Positions 22,222-36,032 of a DNA stretch of 64,000 nt are shown piece after piece. The DNA is from Gorsachius magnificus. Its lineage: Eukaryota > Chordata > Aves > Pelecaniformes > Ardeidae. The stretch lies in NCBI GenBank assembly GCA_034008185.1, contig CM067081.1:107703265-107767264 (forward strand), in the 5' to 3' direction. The translations under genes were made by a program, and so were the position numbers. The notes beneath the pieces were generated by a model, which searched no databases, was not told the DNA's origin, and saw nothing but the letters and a program-made list of their open reading frames with translations. Every line of letters begins with the position of its first letter. The stretch's first letter is position 1.

Positions 22222-23849
22222 AACTGCCAGACCATAAACCCTAACCAATTCGTTTGCCCCAACAAGTTCAATGTCTGTTGTAATAGTAATATTGGAAGAA
22301 TGTTCTTAGTCAAATCAATGCTTACTTTCTATAGATTCCCTCTGACTAAAACAAATGAAGGGTCAACTTCTTTCATTAGATTTGCCATGCTTCAGTCAGT
22401 ATCTCAGTTGTCCATATTTCCTATCGGCGTAGCAAGTAAAAACACTGCCTAGGTAGGCATTCAAGTAATTAAATTCTGAATTTGTACTTAAAACCTAAAA
22501 CCAGGTAATGCTCAGCCTTGTCACTGAGCACTGAAGTAGTAAGTTCATCTGAGAATTGTGTTTGTTGTCTTTATCTCCAATCAGAAAATAATCTCTTAAA
22601 TTACTCTAAAGATCTTATCTAGCATGTGAAGACAGAGTATTGTTTCCTTTAAAAGAACAGAAGAAAGGAAGGATTACAGTACTGCCAAATAAGCTAAGTT
22701 GATTCTATTTTGTACGCGGAATGATGGGGGGTCAAGGGGTGGGATGGAGAGAGTTCTTTGTATATCTATGCACTTAGCAGTATCATCTAAACTGAATCTT
22801 CCAGTTCCTACATATTTCAGAATAAACATTTTGATAAACTCAAGCTCAATCATATACTATTGCAATGACAGAATACATATATTTCAGTATGAACACTTTT
22901 TCAGTTAAGTAAATTTATTATCTTCATTACCCAGTGAGGTCTCCCAAGAAATTTTTATCCTCAGGTACCTGCAGTCATGAGATACCTCAAACTGAAATAA
23001 TACCATTCTGCTGCAAATCAATATAAATACTAAATCTAAAATCCAAACCTGTCACTGTACATACAGAAAAAAAGTTTCAATAATATGACAGATTTTGAGA
23101 TAAAGATGTTCATACTCATTGGAATTTTCTCTGATTTCAGAACAACTGACTTTCTCCACTTTTTTCCCCCCTAAGATTTTACATGCATTTTTCACCTCCA
23201 ATTGGGATTGGTTAGCTTTTGTTTAGTTAAACTTGTTTAGCTTTTTTTTAATTTCTAGGGGGTTTTTTTGTTTGTTCTTTGGTTGGTTGTTTGGATTGTT
23301 TGTTTTTTTAAACAGTCAACAGCTTTGCACTACTTCTACAGGGGAAGTCTCTCAGAGCAGAGAAAGGATACTTCTTAAACATATAACATTCAGGTAATGA
23401 GGGTCCAATTCTTTTCTCTCAATTACAATGATTAAAATGAGTGTTTGTGGTATTAACTAATTGCATAGTATCTTATGCAAAATTACAGTTAATCACACAG
23501 CAGGCTGATACAACATTTCTAAGCAGCACAACAATTCTATCCACCCCTATAAAACATTATTCCAAAATTGCCAATTAAAAAAAACATTTAACACATTAAT
23601 TTTACAATTAGATTTAAAAAAAAAGCTGCCCTCAAAGAAGTGCTCCTACTTGTCAGTTCAGGTAACTTTCACATTAACAGTGGCAAAGATGGTGTTGAAA
23701 TTTCTCTCAATAAGACTCCTCTCTGATATATAATGAAATAACTTCATAATGTTTCTATTAAATTTTTGATCTCCTAAATAAATATCTAATCAAAAATGTA
23801 ATCTCTTTTTAAGAAAAACACAGAATACATCAGAATATGGATTGAGGTA
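22222..23849. other. AT-rich non-coding stretch with G/T-rich block
   Basis: No gene. A G/T-rich low-complexity block (23257-23311, TTTG/GGTT units) is the complement of the CCAAA blocks seen elsewhere in the window. Confidence 0.55.
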
Positions 23850-24368
23850 GGCTAAAACAGTTTCTGAAGATGATGCTTGCACAACTTTTCCTGTTGCCAG
23901 GGCTGCTCCTGTACCTGGTCAGCAACCAAGCTGGAGCACATTCCATTTGGAAGGCACTTGGGCTGGCCATACCTGATCAATGAAGCAAAGAGTTCTACAA
24001 AGCACAAGTGACGGGTACCAAGCACAAGACTCCGCCTGTGAGTGACAGTTACCCATCTTCTGATCCGACCCATGGGCTTGCTCACCCAGGACTAAGATCT
24101 TGGACATGGCAGAGACTGCTGAGACTCATCTATTTCTAAGACCACTTCCCTTTGATGCTTATTCACATGGGTACCATTGACATTGACAAGGGAGACCCTG
24201 AGTGTGGCTACAAGCTCTGAACACTTGGGTAAAAAACTTGAGGGGAAGCTCTGTCTGGGTCCCCATCTTGTGGCCAAGGAGAATAGCTTAATAAGGAACA
24301 AAAATTCCCTAAAGGTTAACACACAAGATCCAACTAAAGAAGGGCTTTCCACTTTGCAAATGGGTTTC
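23850..24368. other. Unassigned GC-richer block abutting a CR1 3' end
   Basis: About 500 bases with higher GC than the flanks, directly beyond the 3' tail of the minus-strand CR1. Minus-strand frames of 77 and 107 residues overlap it (23852-24085 and 24092-24415), with protein-like composition but no domain that I recognise. It may be a decayed retroelement piece, a processed pseudogene fragment or unique sequence. No terminal repeats or poly-A tail were found. Confidence 0.3.
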
Positions 24369-26145
24369 ATAGAATCATAGAATGTTTTGGGTTGGAAGGG
24401 ACCCCTAGAGGTCATCTAGTCCAACACCCTGCAGTGAGCAGGGACACCACTAACTAGATCAGGTTGCTCAGAGCCCCATCCAACCTGGCCTTGAATGCTT
24501 CCAGGAATGGGGCCTCCACTACCTCTCTGGGCAACCCGTTCCAGTGTTTCACCACCCTTGTTGTAAGGAATTTCCTCCTTATATCTAGTCTAAATCTACC
24601 CTGCTTTAAAACCATTACCCCTTGTCCTGTCACAGCTGGCCCTACTGAATAGATTTTCCCCATCTTTCCTATAGGCCCCCTTTAGATACTGAAAGGCCGT
24701 AATCAGGTCTCCCCACAGCCTTCTCTTCTCCAGGCTGAAGAAGCCCAACTCCTTCAGCCTGTCCTCATAAGAGAGGTGCTCCAGCCCTCGGATCATTTTT
24801 GTGGCCCTCCTCTGGACCCGCTCCAACAGTTCCATGTCCTTCTTGTGCTGAGGGCTCCAGAGCTGGACGCAGTACTCCAGGTGAGGTCTCACCAGAGCAG
24901 AGTAGAGGGGCAGAATCACCTCCCTCGACCTGCTGGCCACGCTTCTCCTGATGCAACCCAGAGTATGCTTGCCCTTCTGGGCTGCCAGCGCACATTGCCG
25001 GCTCATGTCCAGCTTTTCATCCCCCAGCACCCCCAAGTCCCTCTCGGCAGGGCTGCTCTCGATCCTTTCTTCCTCCAGCCTATATTGATACCAGGGGTTA
25101 CCCTGACCCAGGTGCAGGACCTTGCACTTGGCCTTGTTGAACCTCATGAGGTTCACACAGGCCCACCTCTCCAGCCTGTCCAGGTCTCTCTGGATGACAT
25201 CCCGTCCTTCTGGTGTCAAGCACACCACTCAGCTTGGTGTCATCTTCAAACTTGCTGAGGGTGCACTCGATCTCACTAAGTCATTGATGAATATATTAAA
25301 GAGCGCCAGTCCCAGTACGGACCCCTGAGGGACACCACTCGTCACCGGTCTCCATCCGGACATCGAGCCATTGACCACTACCCTCTGGATGCGGCCATCC
25401 AGCCAGTTCCTTATCCACCAAACAGTCCACCCATCAAATCCATAGCTCTCCAATTTAGAGAGAAGGATGTTGTGGGGGACCGTGTCAAAGGCTTTGCAGA
25501 ATTCCAGATAGATGACGTCCATTGGTTTTCCCTTGTCCACTGATGCTGTCACACCATCATAGGAAGTCACTAGGCTTGTCAGGCAGGTCTTGTCCTTGGT
25601 GAAGCCATGCTGGCTATCTCAAATCATCTCCCTGGCCTCCATGTGCCTTAGCATAGCTTCTAGGAGGATCTGTTCCATGATCTTCCCAGGCATAGAGGTG
25701 AGGCTGACAGGTTGGTAGTTCCTGGGGTCTGCCTTTCTACCCTTTTTGAAAATGGGCACAATGTTTCCCTTCTTCCAGTCACCAGGGACTTCACCTGACT
25801 GCCATGATTTTTCAAATATCATGGAGAGTGGCTTGGCGACCACATCGGCCAATTCCCTCAGGACTCTGGGATGCATCTCATCAGGTCCCATGGACTTATG
25901 TGCATTCAGGTTCCTCAGGTGGTCACGAACCTGATTTTCTTCTACAGCGGGAGGGGTTTTGCCCTCCCGGTCCCCCTCATGCCATCCATCAACTCAGGTG
26001 GGGTGAGGAGAGAGGTTGCCAGTAAAGACTGAGGCAAAAAAGTTGAGTACCTCAGCCTTCTCATCTGCTGTTACCAGCTTGCCAGTCTCGCTCATCAGCA
26101 GGGGTACGCTTTCCTTAACCATCCTTTTCCTCATACTGTCAACTA
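24369..26145 (-). mobile_element. CR1 LINE, 5'-truncated, minus strand
   Basis: The plus strand opens with CATAGAATCATAGAATG, the reverse complement of the terminal CR1 repeats, followed by the TTGGAAGGGACCCCTAGAGG block of the 3' UTR. Reading minus, the ORF2 linker, reverse transcriptase and C-terminus are covered. The copy fades out near 26145, before the endonuclease. It is better preserved at its 3' end than the other CR1 copies here and appears younger. Confidence 0.92.
24454..26100 (-). pseudogene. CR1 ORF2 reverse transcriptase to C-terminus, broken
   Basis: Minus-strand frames: 25891-25619 holds '[20 protein letters not shown]' and '[20 protein letters not shown]'. 25570-25229 holds '[13 protein letters not shown]', where the catalytic Asp of the first motif reads Glu (25504-25502), and 'GVPQGSVLG'. 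The second motif reads F-E-D-D (25250-25239) but lies out of frame between two small opposite indels. 25228-24596 holds the C-terminal part ('[20 protein letters not shown]', '[20 protein letters not shown]' continues in the 24663-24454 frame). With the first Asp replaced and several frame breaks it cannot encode an active polymerase. Confidence 0.88.
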
Positions 26146-29100
26146 ATAACAGTTTCAGTCCACAGATAGATACATTCTCTAGAAAACTGTCTAATTTTAT
26201 TTAATACCTGCTATTTTCTAATCAACATTCCAGATGAATGAAGCTAAACACTAAAGACAGATTACATGACATTCAAAAAAATGACAGATTGAAATAGTTG
26301 ACCGAGAAAAAAAAGACTGCAGTACCGAGGAACTGGAATACCAAAAGAACTAGGATATCCAGTTTCAACCTGCTTTGCATATTCTTAGACTCATTTGTAA
26401 ACAAGACCTGCTTCTTTCATACTGGCGACTGTGAAAGCTCACTTTGCTTAGTCTGCATTTTCTACTTATATTCAGAAAGAAGCAGATGTTTTTCATTCCC
26501 ACGATCCTTTTCATGGGCTAATTATTTATAATACCAAAATTCAGACTATTAAATAGACAAAGTATAGATGTTAGTATCAAATAATAAAGATATGGACATC
26601 TGAATTTTATTTTTTTTTATAAAAAGGTTATTGAAAATATTTCCTAATACAGCACATGCTGTGGCAGATTTATTTAGATGGAATCCAAAAACTTCTTATA
26701 ATTTTTAAGTATAATTATCATAGAATTCAAGTTACCAGATATGTAAATTTTTTTCTGCATTAGACACAAATTTAAAGAATATACTATTCACTAATTCAGC
26801 TGATCTGATCCAATCCTGCCAAGATTATGCTCACAGGTTAAAGTGTCATTTAAATAGCTAATTCTTATATCCACATTTTGAGTCAGTTCCCCACAGAAGC
26901 ATAAAAGGGAATAGCAAAACTTGTTTTGTACATTCTAAGACCATATTATTACAACTGATGTTCTACAGCAACACAAAACAGAGGTATTAATGAAAATACT
27001 TTTTCAACTTCATATGTCAGCATTAGTGGAGTGAGAATGCATAACCCGTCTCCAAGATTTATTTTGAAACTACTGTTGAAGTTAAGTCTAGAGTGTACGC
27101 AGCTTTTATTTGCTTTGACATTTGCTTGATACATAAAATTGTATTTCAGGATACTAAATTCAAAGAGCGTATTTTTGTCACTGAAATCATGTCTTTCAAT
27201 GGGACATAGCTTTTTGCTGAGAAAGTATCTAAAAAACAAATCTTCTGCTGATTCCATCACAAATCTTTTAATTTGGAAAAAGCAAAACAAAGTTCAGCAT
27301 ACCTGTGAATACATAGCTCACAAGAAAAATAAAAACACATAGCAGAATCTTTAAGGGAGCACAATACATTTCTTAGATTTTAAGCTTTGCTGAGTAACAG
27401 GATCCAAAAGAAAAACTAACATCCAGACCATAAGAAATTCTGCAAAACTATTTCAGAAAGCCCTAACATTTTAGAAATAAATACTTCTTCTGGACATACG
27501 AAAGAACCTTGTGGTATGCAAATTATCGCAGGTATTAAAAATTTAAGTATATACAACTAGCTACACTTATTTTCATTCATGTTTCTCCACTACAACACGC
27601 AGTCCAGTATAGATCATTGTGATATTGTTATATTAACTAAATTACATTAAAGAGACAATGAAATGAAAAGGTTTTGGGGTTTATTACTTTTTAGAATGAG
27701 AGTAAACTAGCACTTCTATATTTGGACCTGCTACTATATTGAGAGATGTAAAGTAAGGTTGTCTCTACAGCAAAGTGGAACAGGCAGGGAACTCCTCTGG
27801 CAGATACTACTCCATCCCACCAATGCATAGAAAAATAAATGTAAAGAAAACGAAGCAAGACTTCTCTGGACCATATGTAGCTTCCTGTGACATAATGCCT
27901 TGAATTTCAGCAGTGTAAGAAACAATCATATTTTTCCATGCTCTTTACGCTTTTTTTTTTTTTAACTCTGTAAAAGCATAGCTAGAGGGAATTCTAGAGC
28001 CCAGGATTTCAAGTACAGCAATAAGAAACATTGTTACGCAAATCACTTCTCAGTTTTAGGATTTAGGAGTTGCTAATAGAGTTTCTCATTAGACTGCTGT
28101 TCTGCCTAGTGTTCACTACTGTAATATCATCTACCATATAGGCTACCTCCTTTCCAGATCCTTCTCCAGTCACTAAATAACAAAACAAAAAAAAAATCTC
28201 CCCATTTAAGCCTCATCTGTTTCTTACAGACATTTCATCCAAAATGTTCCTAATCCATGTTACTGCTTCTCCACTGCATTTCCAGTAAAATTATGGTCAA
28301 TTAACTTCATTTCCAAATAATATCTTCATTCAGAAGTTCTCCCTCCACACTGGAACTTTAAGATGTGTGTTCCCTTATGCCTCTATTTCCTGTTGGTTAT
28401 TTTATCTCCATTTCTTTATCAACAAGATAGAATTTTAGAATTCACAGATGGATTTTCTCCATCCAAAAATCCCACAGAACCTAAGCTAATATTTGACAGT
28501 GTCCCTGAGGCTGTGGGAAAGAAAGAACTATTTCTCTCTTTTACCTGAGATAATATCACTAAAAATATCACCAAATACAAGCTGCTGTTCAGTTGTGGTC
28601 AGACTAGGGTGGGAGATGGCTGAGTACCAACATTTAGGGAAGCTGTTCTCCTGCTATTGCAGATGCTTCCTAGAGAAGAAAAGACAAGGACTTTTTCAAA
28701 CTATCAGAAATCTTGTAGGAAATGGCTGATATCTCACAGTTAATATACAGAAAGCAGAAATGGTGACTGTGGGATAAATGGAAGTTATGCTAGGTGACAG
28801 AAGAATTGGAGAGGTTGGTTAATCACTTTGACAAGGCTTAATACTAGAAGTAGCACTAACTGAGTTTATTTAGATTTCAAATTAGTATACTAATAGACAC
28901 TACAATTTCAGACTGCTTGTTATGGAATCTTCCTCCTGCCATATTATCAAGGAACAGGAACTGCATAAATGCAACACGGTGATGCATATCTATTTCTTTC
29001 AGACCCTCTCCTGACTTTTTCCACTCAGCATAAGCATAACCAGTTTAATATAATTAAGATATATTAACACATAAAATCACCTCTGCAAAGTTGAGACTCA

Positions 29101-29847
29101 ATTGTATATGATGGAGAAACATTGCAAGTCCTAACACTTCTATAGCTGCAACTAGCAACATCCAGCTGTGGAACAAGAGCATTGGAGTTCTGTTAGCTCT
29201 GAAGGTACTTCAATCTGAGTTTGCATCTAAGTGTGGCCCCGAAAGCTCACATAGACTATTTAAGAAACCTACCACCTTGCAGGTATAGTTTCTCTGTACC
29301 TTCCATTCCTTTTTTCAGACAGCACAGATAGAGCAGAGGCAGCTATCATAAGTTCAAACTCTACTTCTTACATTTAAGAGAGCTTTTTGAAGAGTTAAAA
29401 GGATAGCACTGTGAAAGAGAAGAATTTTAACTGTTTGGGTAGGTGGGGAATTGAGACACTATCATGAATGCCCATGAGAAGACAAATGACAGCATGAGTA
29501 CATCTTTAAACATCACAGGAGCTGAAGAAAAAAATTCTAATGAGAATTATTTTTTTTTTAATCATGTCACTATTCTCATAGTAAAAAAATATGTTGTATG
29601 ACACCTCTGTTCCATCCTGACTCCTGTAAAGGTTACTGATGACTTAGAGGTATAGAATTCAGCAGTACCTTTAGGGTTTACAATCCCATTTGCCACAAGT
29701 GACAGTTGTCAGTGAGGATAAAACATAGTGGTTACAGATGCAAATTTTCTTTGTCATAGAGTCAAAAAGAGCTCTGCCATTCAAGAGCAAGAACAAGTTA
29801 TCTTTACTAGAACAAAATTAAAGTATTGGATAGTTGTAGACCCAAGT

Positions 29848-29920
29848 CAAAAAAAACCCCCACAAAACCACAAATCACACAACCAATCCCAATAAACAAT
29901 CAAAAAACCCACCGACCACA
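29848..29920. repeat. A/C-rich low-complexity block
   Basis: CCCC, CAAAA and CAAAC units with no fixed period. Similar blocks recur at 14285, 33944, 36838, 38131, 60565 and 62941. Confidence 0.75.
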
Positions 29921-32900
29921 GAAGATTTGGAGTACTTCCAATAATCAGTGATGTTAAAAGGAATGATATTAAAGCTAACTCAAACTAGTCCAGAAAGGGT
30001 AAAGGTGGTTTGAAAGAACTAAGAGTTTTCGAAGGATGTGAAGAGAACTTAGAGCAAGGAAAACTTCTAATTTTTCTTCTCACAAAAAAGTTACAGCAGA
30101 CTCCACTGCTGGCCAATTAACTTCACTAGCTACTTTTTCATTGAATTAGATTTGCAAGGGTTCTAGCTACCTAAAAACCAGCCAGGCACTACTGCATTTA
30201 AAGAATTGCATAAATGTATGCCTAGTTAGAGAACTAAACAAATACACTCTGACATTTTCAAAACTTCCATTTGTTCCCCTTATGTGCCTTTAGATGATGT
30301 TCCTGAAAACTGTGTCCTCTCACTGAATTTCAGGTGCAAAGCTATTACTAGAGGTTTAAATGAAAAGGCAAAATGAATTACTGCCTGGCAGAAACAAGAG
30401 AATATTGCCAATGGTCCTGCAAACACGAAAACTAAAATTGATTGTCAAAGCAATGACAAAATCTTCAAGGATCACTAAAGTGTGCTTCCATGAGATCATT
30501 TTTTCTTTCAAGCCATTATGTGAAACTGTTAACTAAACTTCTGAAGGTGGATTTCAGATGTCTTTCTATCAAGTTACAAAATTAAGTGGTAAAAATTTCT
30601 TTCAAGCAAAACTTTATCTTTAACCTTTGTCCACATTTCTAAGCTTATATATAAATAAGCAGTAATCTATCTATACAATTAACAGACTGTTGACAGTGTC
30701 TCATAAGGGCATTATGGGTTTTCAGGTATTTATTTTCTTTGTATTCTCTTAAAGTAATACATGTTCCACTGACTGCAAGTGAATTTCAGAGGAATAAAAC
30801 TGAAATATTGGAATAATGATTCAAGTTCTATATTATCGAATATTGGAAGCTGATTGCAAGCAAAGCTATTTCCATGTTTTGAATGAACTACCGTTTCCTG
30901 GGAAGTAAATTGTCAGTGGCACCTATTAGGTAACTTTGGATATCTTTTTTTAGTGACTAGTTGAAGAATTTTAACATGTTAAATATGTATTTAACTTAAA
31001 TTTATTTCATCAGGGAGAAAAATTAAAGTTTTCTATAAAACCCTAGTTGTTCTGCTCTTTAATGATCATAGTCACCAGTAAGTTTACACAAAAATGAGAT
31101 ACTACAGCAGCAGATCTATGCATTAGAAGAAATACCTATTGTAAGATCAAATAGCAATTTACCAAATGATGAATTTTCATGGTCAAACACATGATATAAT
31201 AAGAAAAATCATGCATAGAACTTGCTAATTTTTACTGGTTTACTGTTGTGAAATTTACATATGGTATACGATATAAACTGTAGTTGCCATTCATTGCTGA
31301 AAGGTCATCTAATACCACATGATGAATGCATTTGCTCTATAAACCATAATTCACTTTAATTTCACAAACAATTCCAACATGAAAAATACTTTTTGTCATG
31401 CAGATTTGCCTAACATAAAAGCTACTTTCTTCAAGCAGGAATTAAGAGAGAAATGAGAAAGAGGCAAATACAAAATTATTTGCCACTTTGCTTTTGCTTT
31501 TCAGAAGTTAATTCTTTGGGTAAGGTGAATGCATATCATTCTTTCACTTCTACTTGCACACTTACCTGGAGAAAAAGAAGGATGTTCCAGTAAATGTTAA
31601 CTGAATCTTAAATCTTTCACTGAAATAGGTAATTTTTCATGCTGTCTTGGAACCATTCAAGAAATCCATAGAGAGAAAAAGAGAATTTAAGAAAGATGGT
31701 ATAGTTCAAAAGAAAGACTATGTATAGCAAAAGTTCATTAATTAATTGTTCCTCTTCACAACAAATACACATGTAAAGTAAATATGATTTTTCCATTAGC
31801 TTCTCTGGTAATGGATTTCTCTGGACTTGTAGTGGCCTGAGCTGATTGTAGTGTATTTTAACTGCAACAGCAGTCATCTAGTGATCAAGTTACTTTTTCC
31901 TAAATTCATTTTAGTTTTAGTTTAACTTCCTGCAATCATAATGCCTATTGTTAGTCAACAACTCATAACAAGTAGGGATTTTGCTAATGACCTTACGGAT
32001 AATAAAAAAAAAATATTAAAAAAAACACAAAGAAAAAGTAGATAAGCAGCTGTTTAAGAGTAAGCATTAAAAATACTCCAAGTAGACCCAAGACTGAGGA
32101 AGACACCACTACAATATACATCATACTTCTGCTGGCAAAGCCTTTGGGATGATGACTAACCCTTTCCTTCACTAGTATTAAGGACTACAGAAGTTGTTGA
32201 CCTTAATAACAACAAATGTTTGTTCCATTTTGACTAAAATTGATTCCACATATATGGTGTTTCCTTTTTGCCCTTAACAAAATTTTAAGTGTAAAAGCAG
32301 ACAGTTTAATGATAGTCATTCTCTAATTTTTCTAGCAGTTGACATTCAGAGAAGTGAAGGACAGAACTAAGAACTGAAGGACAGAATCATCTTCTGTTTT
32401 GGGGACAAATGTACCAGGCCACAGTTCTACATTCAAGTCTATCTTGGAATTGAACACTTTAATATATTATTACTGCAGTTTTTGATAAAATCAACAGTAT
32501 ACTATATGATGGTAAGAAAATACTTGGAATTAAAAAACCAAAACACCCAACTTACAAGAACAAGATATCAAAGCTCTCAGAAATATATTTATTCTCAAAG
32601 TTTTTGTCAGCTGTAGCATGTTAAAAGAAAACTTATTTAAGGCAAAGACTTACTCATAAATGGCATTGCTTCCCCCTCTACCCCTGTATTTTACACCTGC
32701 AAGGATTAAATCTATCTGAATCTATCTAGTGCTCGGTCAGGAGAATCTGCATCACCAAACTATACTAAGTTATCACATAACAAATCCTTTTCTTTTGAGG
32801 TAATGGATGCATAATTATTCACATTGCTATAATGCTTAACAGTTGAGAAACAGAGCCAACCAGAACAAATGGAATGCACTACATCATCTGAGAAGTGGGA

Positions 32901-33074
32901 CCGCTTGTTCCATGGTGGCCAGGATAACCATATTCCCAACACAAATGGTAGGGCTGAGCCAGTCTGGTTTATTTAAGAATGCCAAAGCAACAGGCATGAG
33001 AGAAGAGCCACATATACACCAGGTAATTGTCCAATATTGTAATGCATGGGGTTCAGAAGCCAGTGAGAACTAAG

Positions 33075-33096
33075 GATGAAGGCTTGAGCCTTCATC
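33075..33096. repeat. 22-bp interrupted palindrome
   Basis: gatgaaggct and agccttcatc are exact reverse complements separated by tg. Possible cruciform. No known site recognised. Confidence 0.55.
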
Positions 33097-33943
33097 ATGG
33101 CAGAGAAATGGGACACAAGTTTTCAGAGCTGCTCAAATTTCTTTGCCTTCTGTACAGTCGATCTTCATATTTGTCACGTACAGCTAACTTACTTTCTGTG
33201 CTGAAAAGGCTTCTGCTGAATCACAAAGCATCTTTCGGCTATATTCCCTCAGACCTATCCAGAGATACAAAAATCTACTATACTTCATCCTCTTAGACCT
33301 CTCCTATTTTTTCACTGCTGTGACTGACAGAAGGTTAAAACCTTTTGAGTCTGTTAAGGAAAGATCTTGTTAGAATATCAAACTGACTATTGCTCATTTC
33401 CAAGCTAGAGATAGGTATATGGGTATTTTTAGTCTCCAAACTGATCATTCATGCAGACTGCAAGTTTAATGACTACCTGCTATTTGCAAGGATAAGATTC
33501 CTTCTTTCTCTTCTTCCATATGCAGTGAAAACTTAAGACAGATGGAACTCAGCAATTTATCTTTTTCCCCAACTAGAACAAGAGTATAACTATCTTAATA
33601 TGATGACAGATGTATAAAGTAGCATAAGCTTTACTTACTGGATGTAGGTGTGATCATATGATTGTTCACATCAAGTATTAGAAAAGAGGTCCCTCTGAGT
33701 GTTACATTATACACTTACCAGAATCTTCAGTTTATCTTAGAACCACACTTATGTTAACTTTTTCTTGTTGGAATCAATTAAAGGATCCAAAATCATTTCG
33801 CTTCTGAAACCTTCAAGTCCTTACAATGTAGGAGAACTCTATTGTTGTATGTACCTTGCCACCCATCAAGGCAGCAGAATATGAATTCTGACTTCTGTGG
33901 TTACTGACAGGTAGCAATGTTTAGTGCTTGGGGTGGGGGGAAG

Positions 33944-34004
33944 GAAAAAAAAAACACAAACCCACCCACACCACCAAAAAAACCATAAAAACACAAGACC
34001 ACAC
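33944..34004. repeat. A/C-rich low-complexity block
   Basis: An A10 run followed by CACAAACCCACCCACACCAC-type sequence and A-runs. Confidence 0.75.
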
Positions 34005-35003
34005 AGAATTTCAGTATGGATTACTAAGTGACAAAATTATGTACACTGAGCTGCAGCTTTAATTTTAAGCCATTGTTAGTTTTACTACACCACAGATACA
34101 GCTATAATTGTTACACAGAAGCAAAAGGTGCAAAGTCATAAACGGCAGCATTACATATGCAAGCAATACAGACATGATTTCAGAATGAATATGGAACACA
34201 AACAAGAGTCCTAGGTATTCAGGGTAATCCCCAAAATATCCATTTAAATTGAGAAGCTACACCTGTCACTGACTTCTTACAAAATAAAGCTTAGTAACAG
34301 TTTCTAACTTTTCCAGGAATGCATAGTGGCTCAGGCAGTTGAAATTTCAGTCTTATTAAAAATATACACGTACTTTTCTAAAATAGTGTAGCTACTTAAT
34401 TTCAACACTATATATTCTTAATGAATTCCTGACCAAGAAATTATATATACCTTTTTAAGACTAGAAAGTTAGGAAAAAAGAACACCTCAGTGTTTCACAT
34501 TGCTCCCTGTAATAACAAAGTTTGTTCAACCCGAAGCACCAAAACAACCAGGTACTATATTGAGACACGCCATGAAATACACTTGGATGAACTTCAAGAT
34601 TGAGAACCACCAGAAAAGCAATTGAATGTTTAAGAGTTAATCTATCTTTCTGACATAGTATGGATTCAGTCTCCGCCAAATGAAAACATCCTGGCAAATC
34701 AGTAATAAACTATCAATCCTACTTTCAATCCCTTAGTAAGTAAGTGGTAAGGTAAAATTTTACATGGTTATCTTAGAGGCCAGAGAAAGGTACGAAAAAT
34801 CCAGTATATATTTAAAATGATGCTGCATAATCATAATTATTCTAAAACTATTACATTTATTCATAAAGATTTTTCTCTGTAAGAAAATGTTAAATACTAG
34901 GATATACAGAGAGTGCCAGACAGGGATGTGCCATCGTAATTTCAGTTCATTCATACCCTTACTGGAAGAATGCTAAAGCTCAAAAAGTTCCAATGCTTTT
35001 AAA

Positions 35004-35016
35004 GGGGGGGGGGGGG
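35004..35016. repeat. G13 homopolymer
   Basis: Thirteen consecutive G on the plus strand. Length is likely to be polymorphic or uncertain in the assembly. Confidence 0.8.
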
Positions 35017-35447
35017 AGGAAGTTTGTTACTGCACTTATATTTTGTGGAAGTTTCCTTTATTAGAGCCAGCCTACGAAACAGTCTTAAGTACTGTACAAC
35101 TGGAAATCATTCCTTAGACCTCAACAGGGACGTGGTGACAGACTATAACTCTTAAACTATATGGTACATCACCCTGAGATATTTTCCACAAAAATTTGTT
35201 TGTACAGTTCTTTTTGGAGGTAGCAGAAAGTGCATAGGTAAAGGTACCTCACCTTATAAACATCCAGCTGTTTAGATTTGCTGAATCTCTTAAATATTAA
35301 AATGAATGGTGATATGAAGAAATTAAATTCCAAGCCACAGCACAAGAATTTTTATTAAAGGTCACTCTAAATAGACATCTACAAAGAGTATCCGTAAGTT
35401 CACAGCCTACTTGTAGCATCAAAGTCAACTATTCTAGGGCTTAGAAG

Positions 35448-36032
35448 TCAGTTGTTGTGGTTTAACCCAGCTGGCAACTAAGCACCATGCAGCTGCTCGC
35501 ACACTCCCCCCCTCCCTCAGTGGGATGGGGGAGAGAATCGGGAAAAGAAAAAAAGTAAGAACTGTGGGTTGAGATAGAGACAGTTTAAAAAGAGAGAAGA
35601 ATAACAATAGTAATACTAATAATGGTAAGAGAATATACAGAATATATAAAACAAGTGATGCACAATGCACTTGCTCACCACCCGCTGACCGATGCCCAGC
35701 CCATCACAAGCCACAATCACTTCCCCCAAGCCACGATCACTCTCTCCGCAACCGACCGACCAACCCCCCCGGAGCATGACATTATATGGTCTGGAATAGC
35801 TCTCTGGTCAGTTTGGGTTAGCTCTCCTAGCTGTGCTCCCTCCCAGCTTGTGATGCACTTGGCCGAGCAGGAGAAGTTCAAAAAGTCCTTGAGTAGTCTG
35901 AGCACTACTTGGCAACAGCTAAAAACATCAGTGTGTTATCAACATTCTTGTAGTACTAAATCCAAAACACAGCACTATGCTAGCTACTATGAAGAAAATT
36001 AACTCTATCCCAGCCGAAACCAGGACATCAGT
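35448..36032 (-). mobile_element. Solo LTR, family B, minus sense, perfect TSD tcagt
   Basis: The LTR body is 35453-36027 (575 bp) between exact tcagt repeats (35448-35452 and 36028-36032). Plus-strand ends are TGTTGTGGTTTAACCC and GCCGAAACCAGGACA. The polyadenylation hexamer that reads ATTAAA in the other two minus copies reads TTTAAA here (complement near 35585), so transcription ending in it may be weak. It has no internal viral genes. This is the last interspersed repeat I recognise before the right end. Confidence 0.93.

Larger units (their letters stand above)
26146..35447. other. 9.3 kb AT-rich non-coding stretch, no gene seen
   Basis: No recognisable gene or interspersed repeat. Contains A/C-rich blocks (29848-29920 and 33944-34004), a short palindrome (33075-33096) and a 13-base G run (35004-35016). 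The many 60-110-residue ORFs are AT-rich chance frames. Confidence 0.5.

Noticed and set aside
35434..36002. ORFs of 62-126 residues on both strands
   Set aside because: Shadows of the family B LTR. The same frames recur in the copies at 6685 and 17541.
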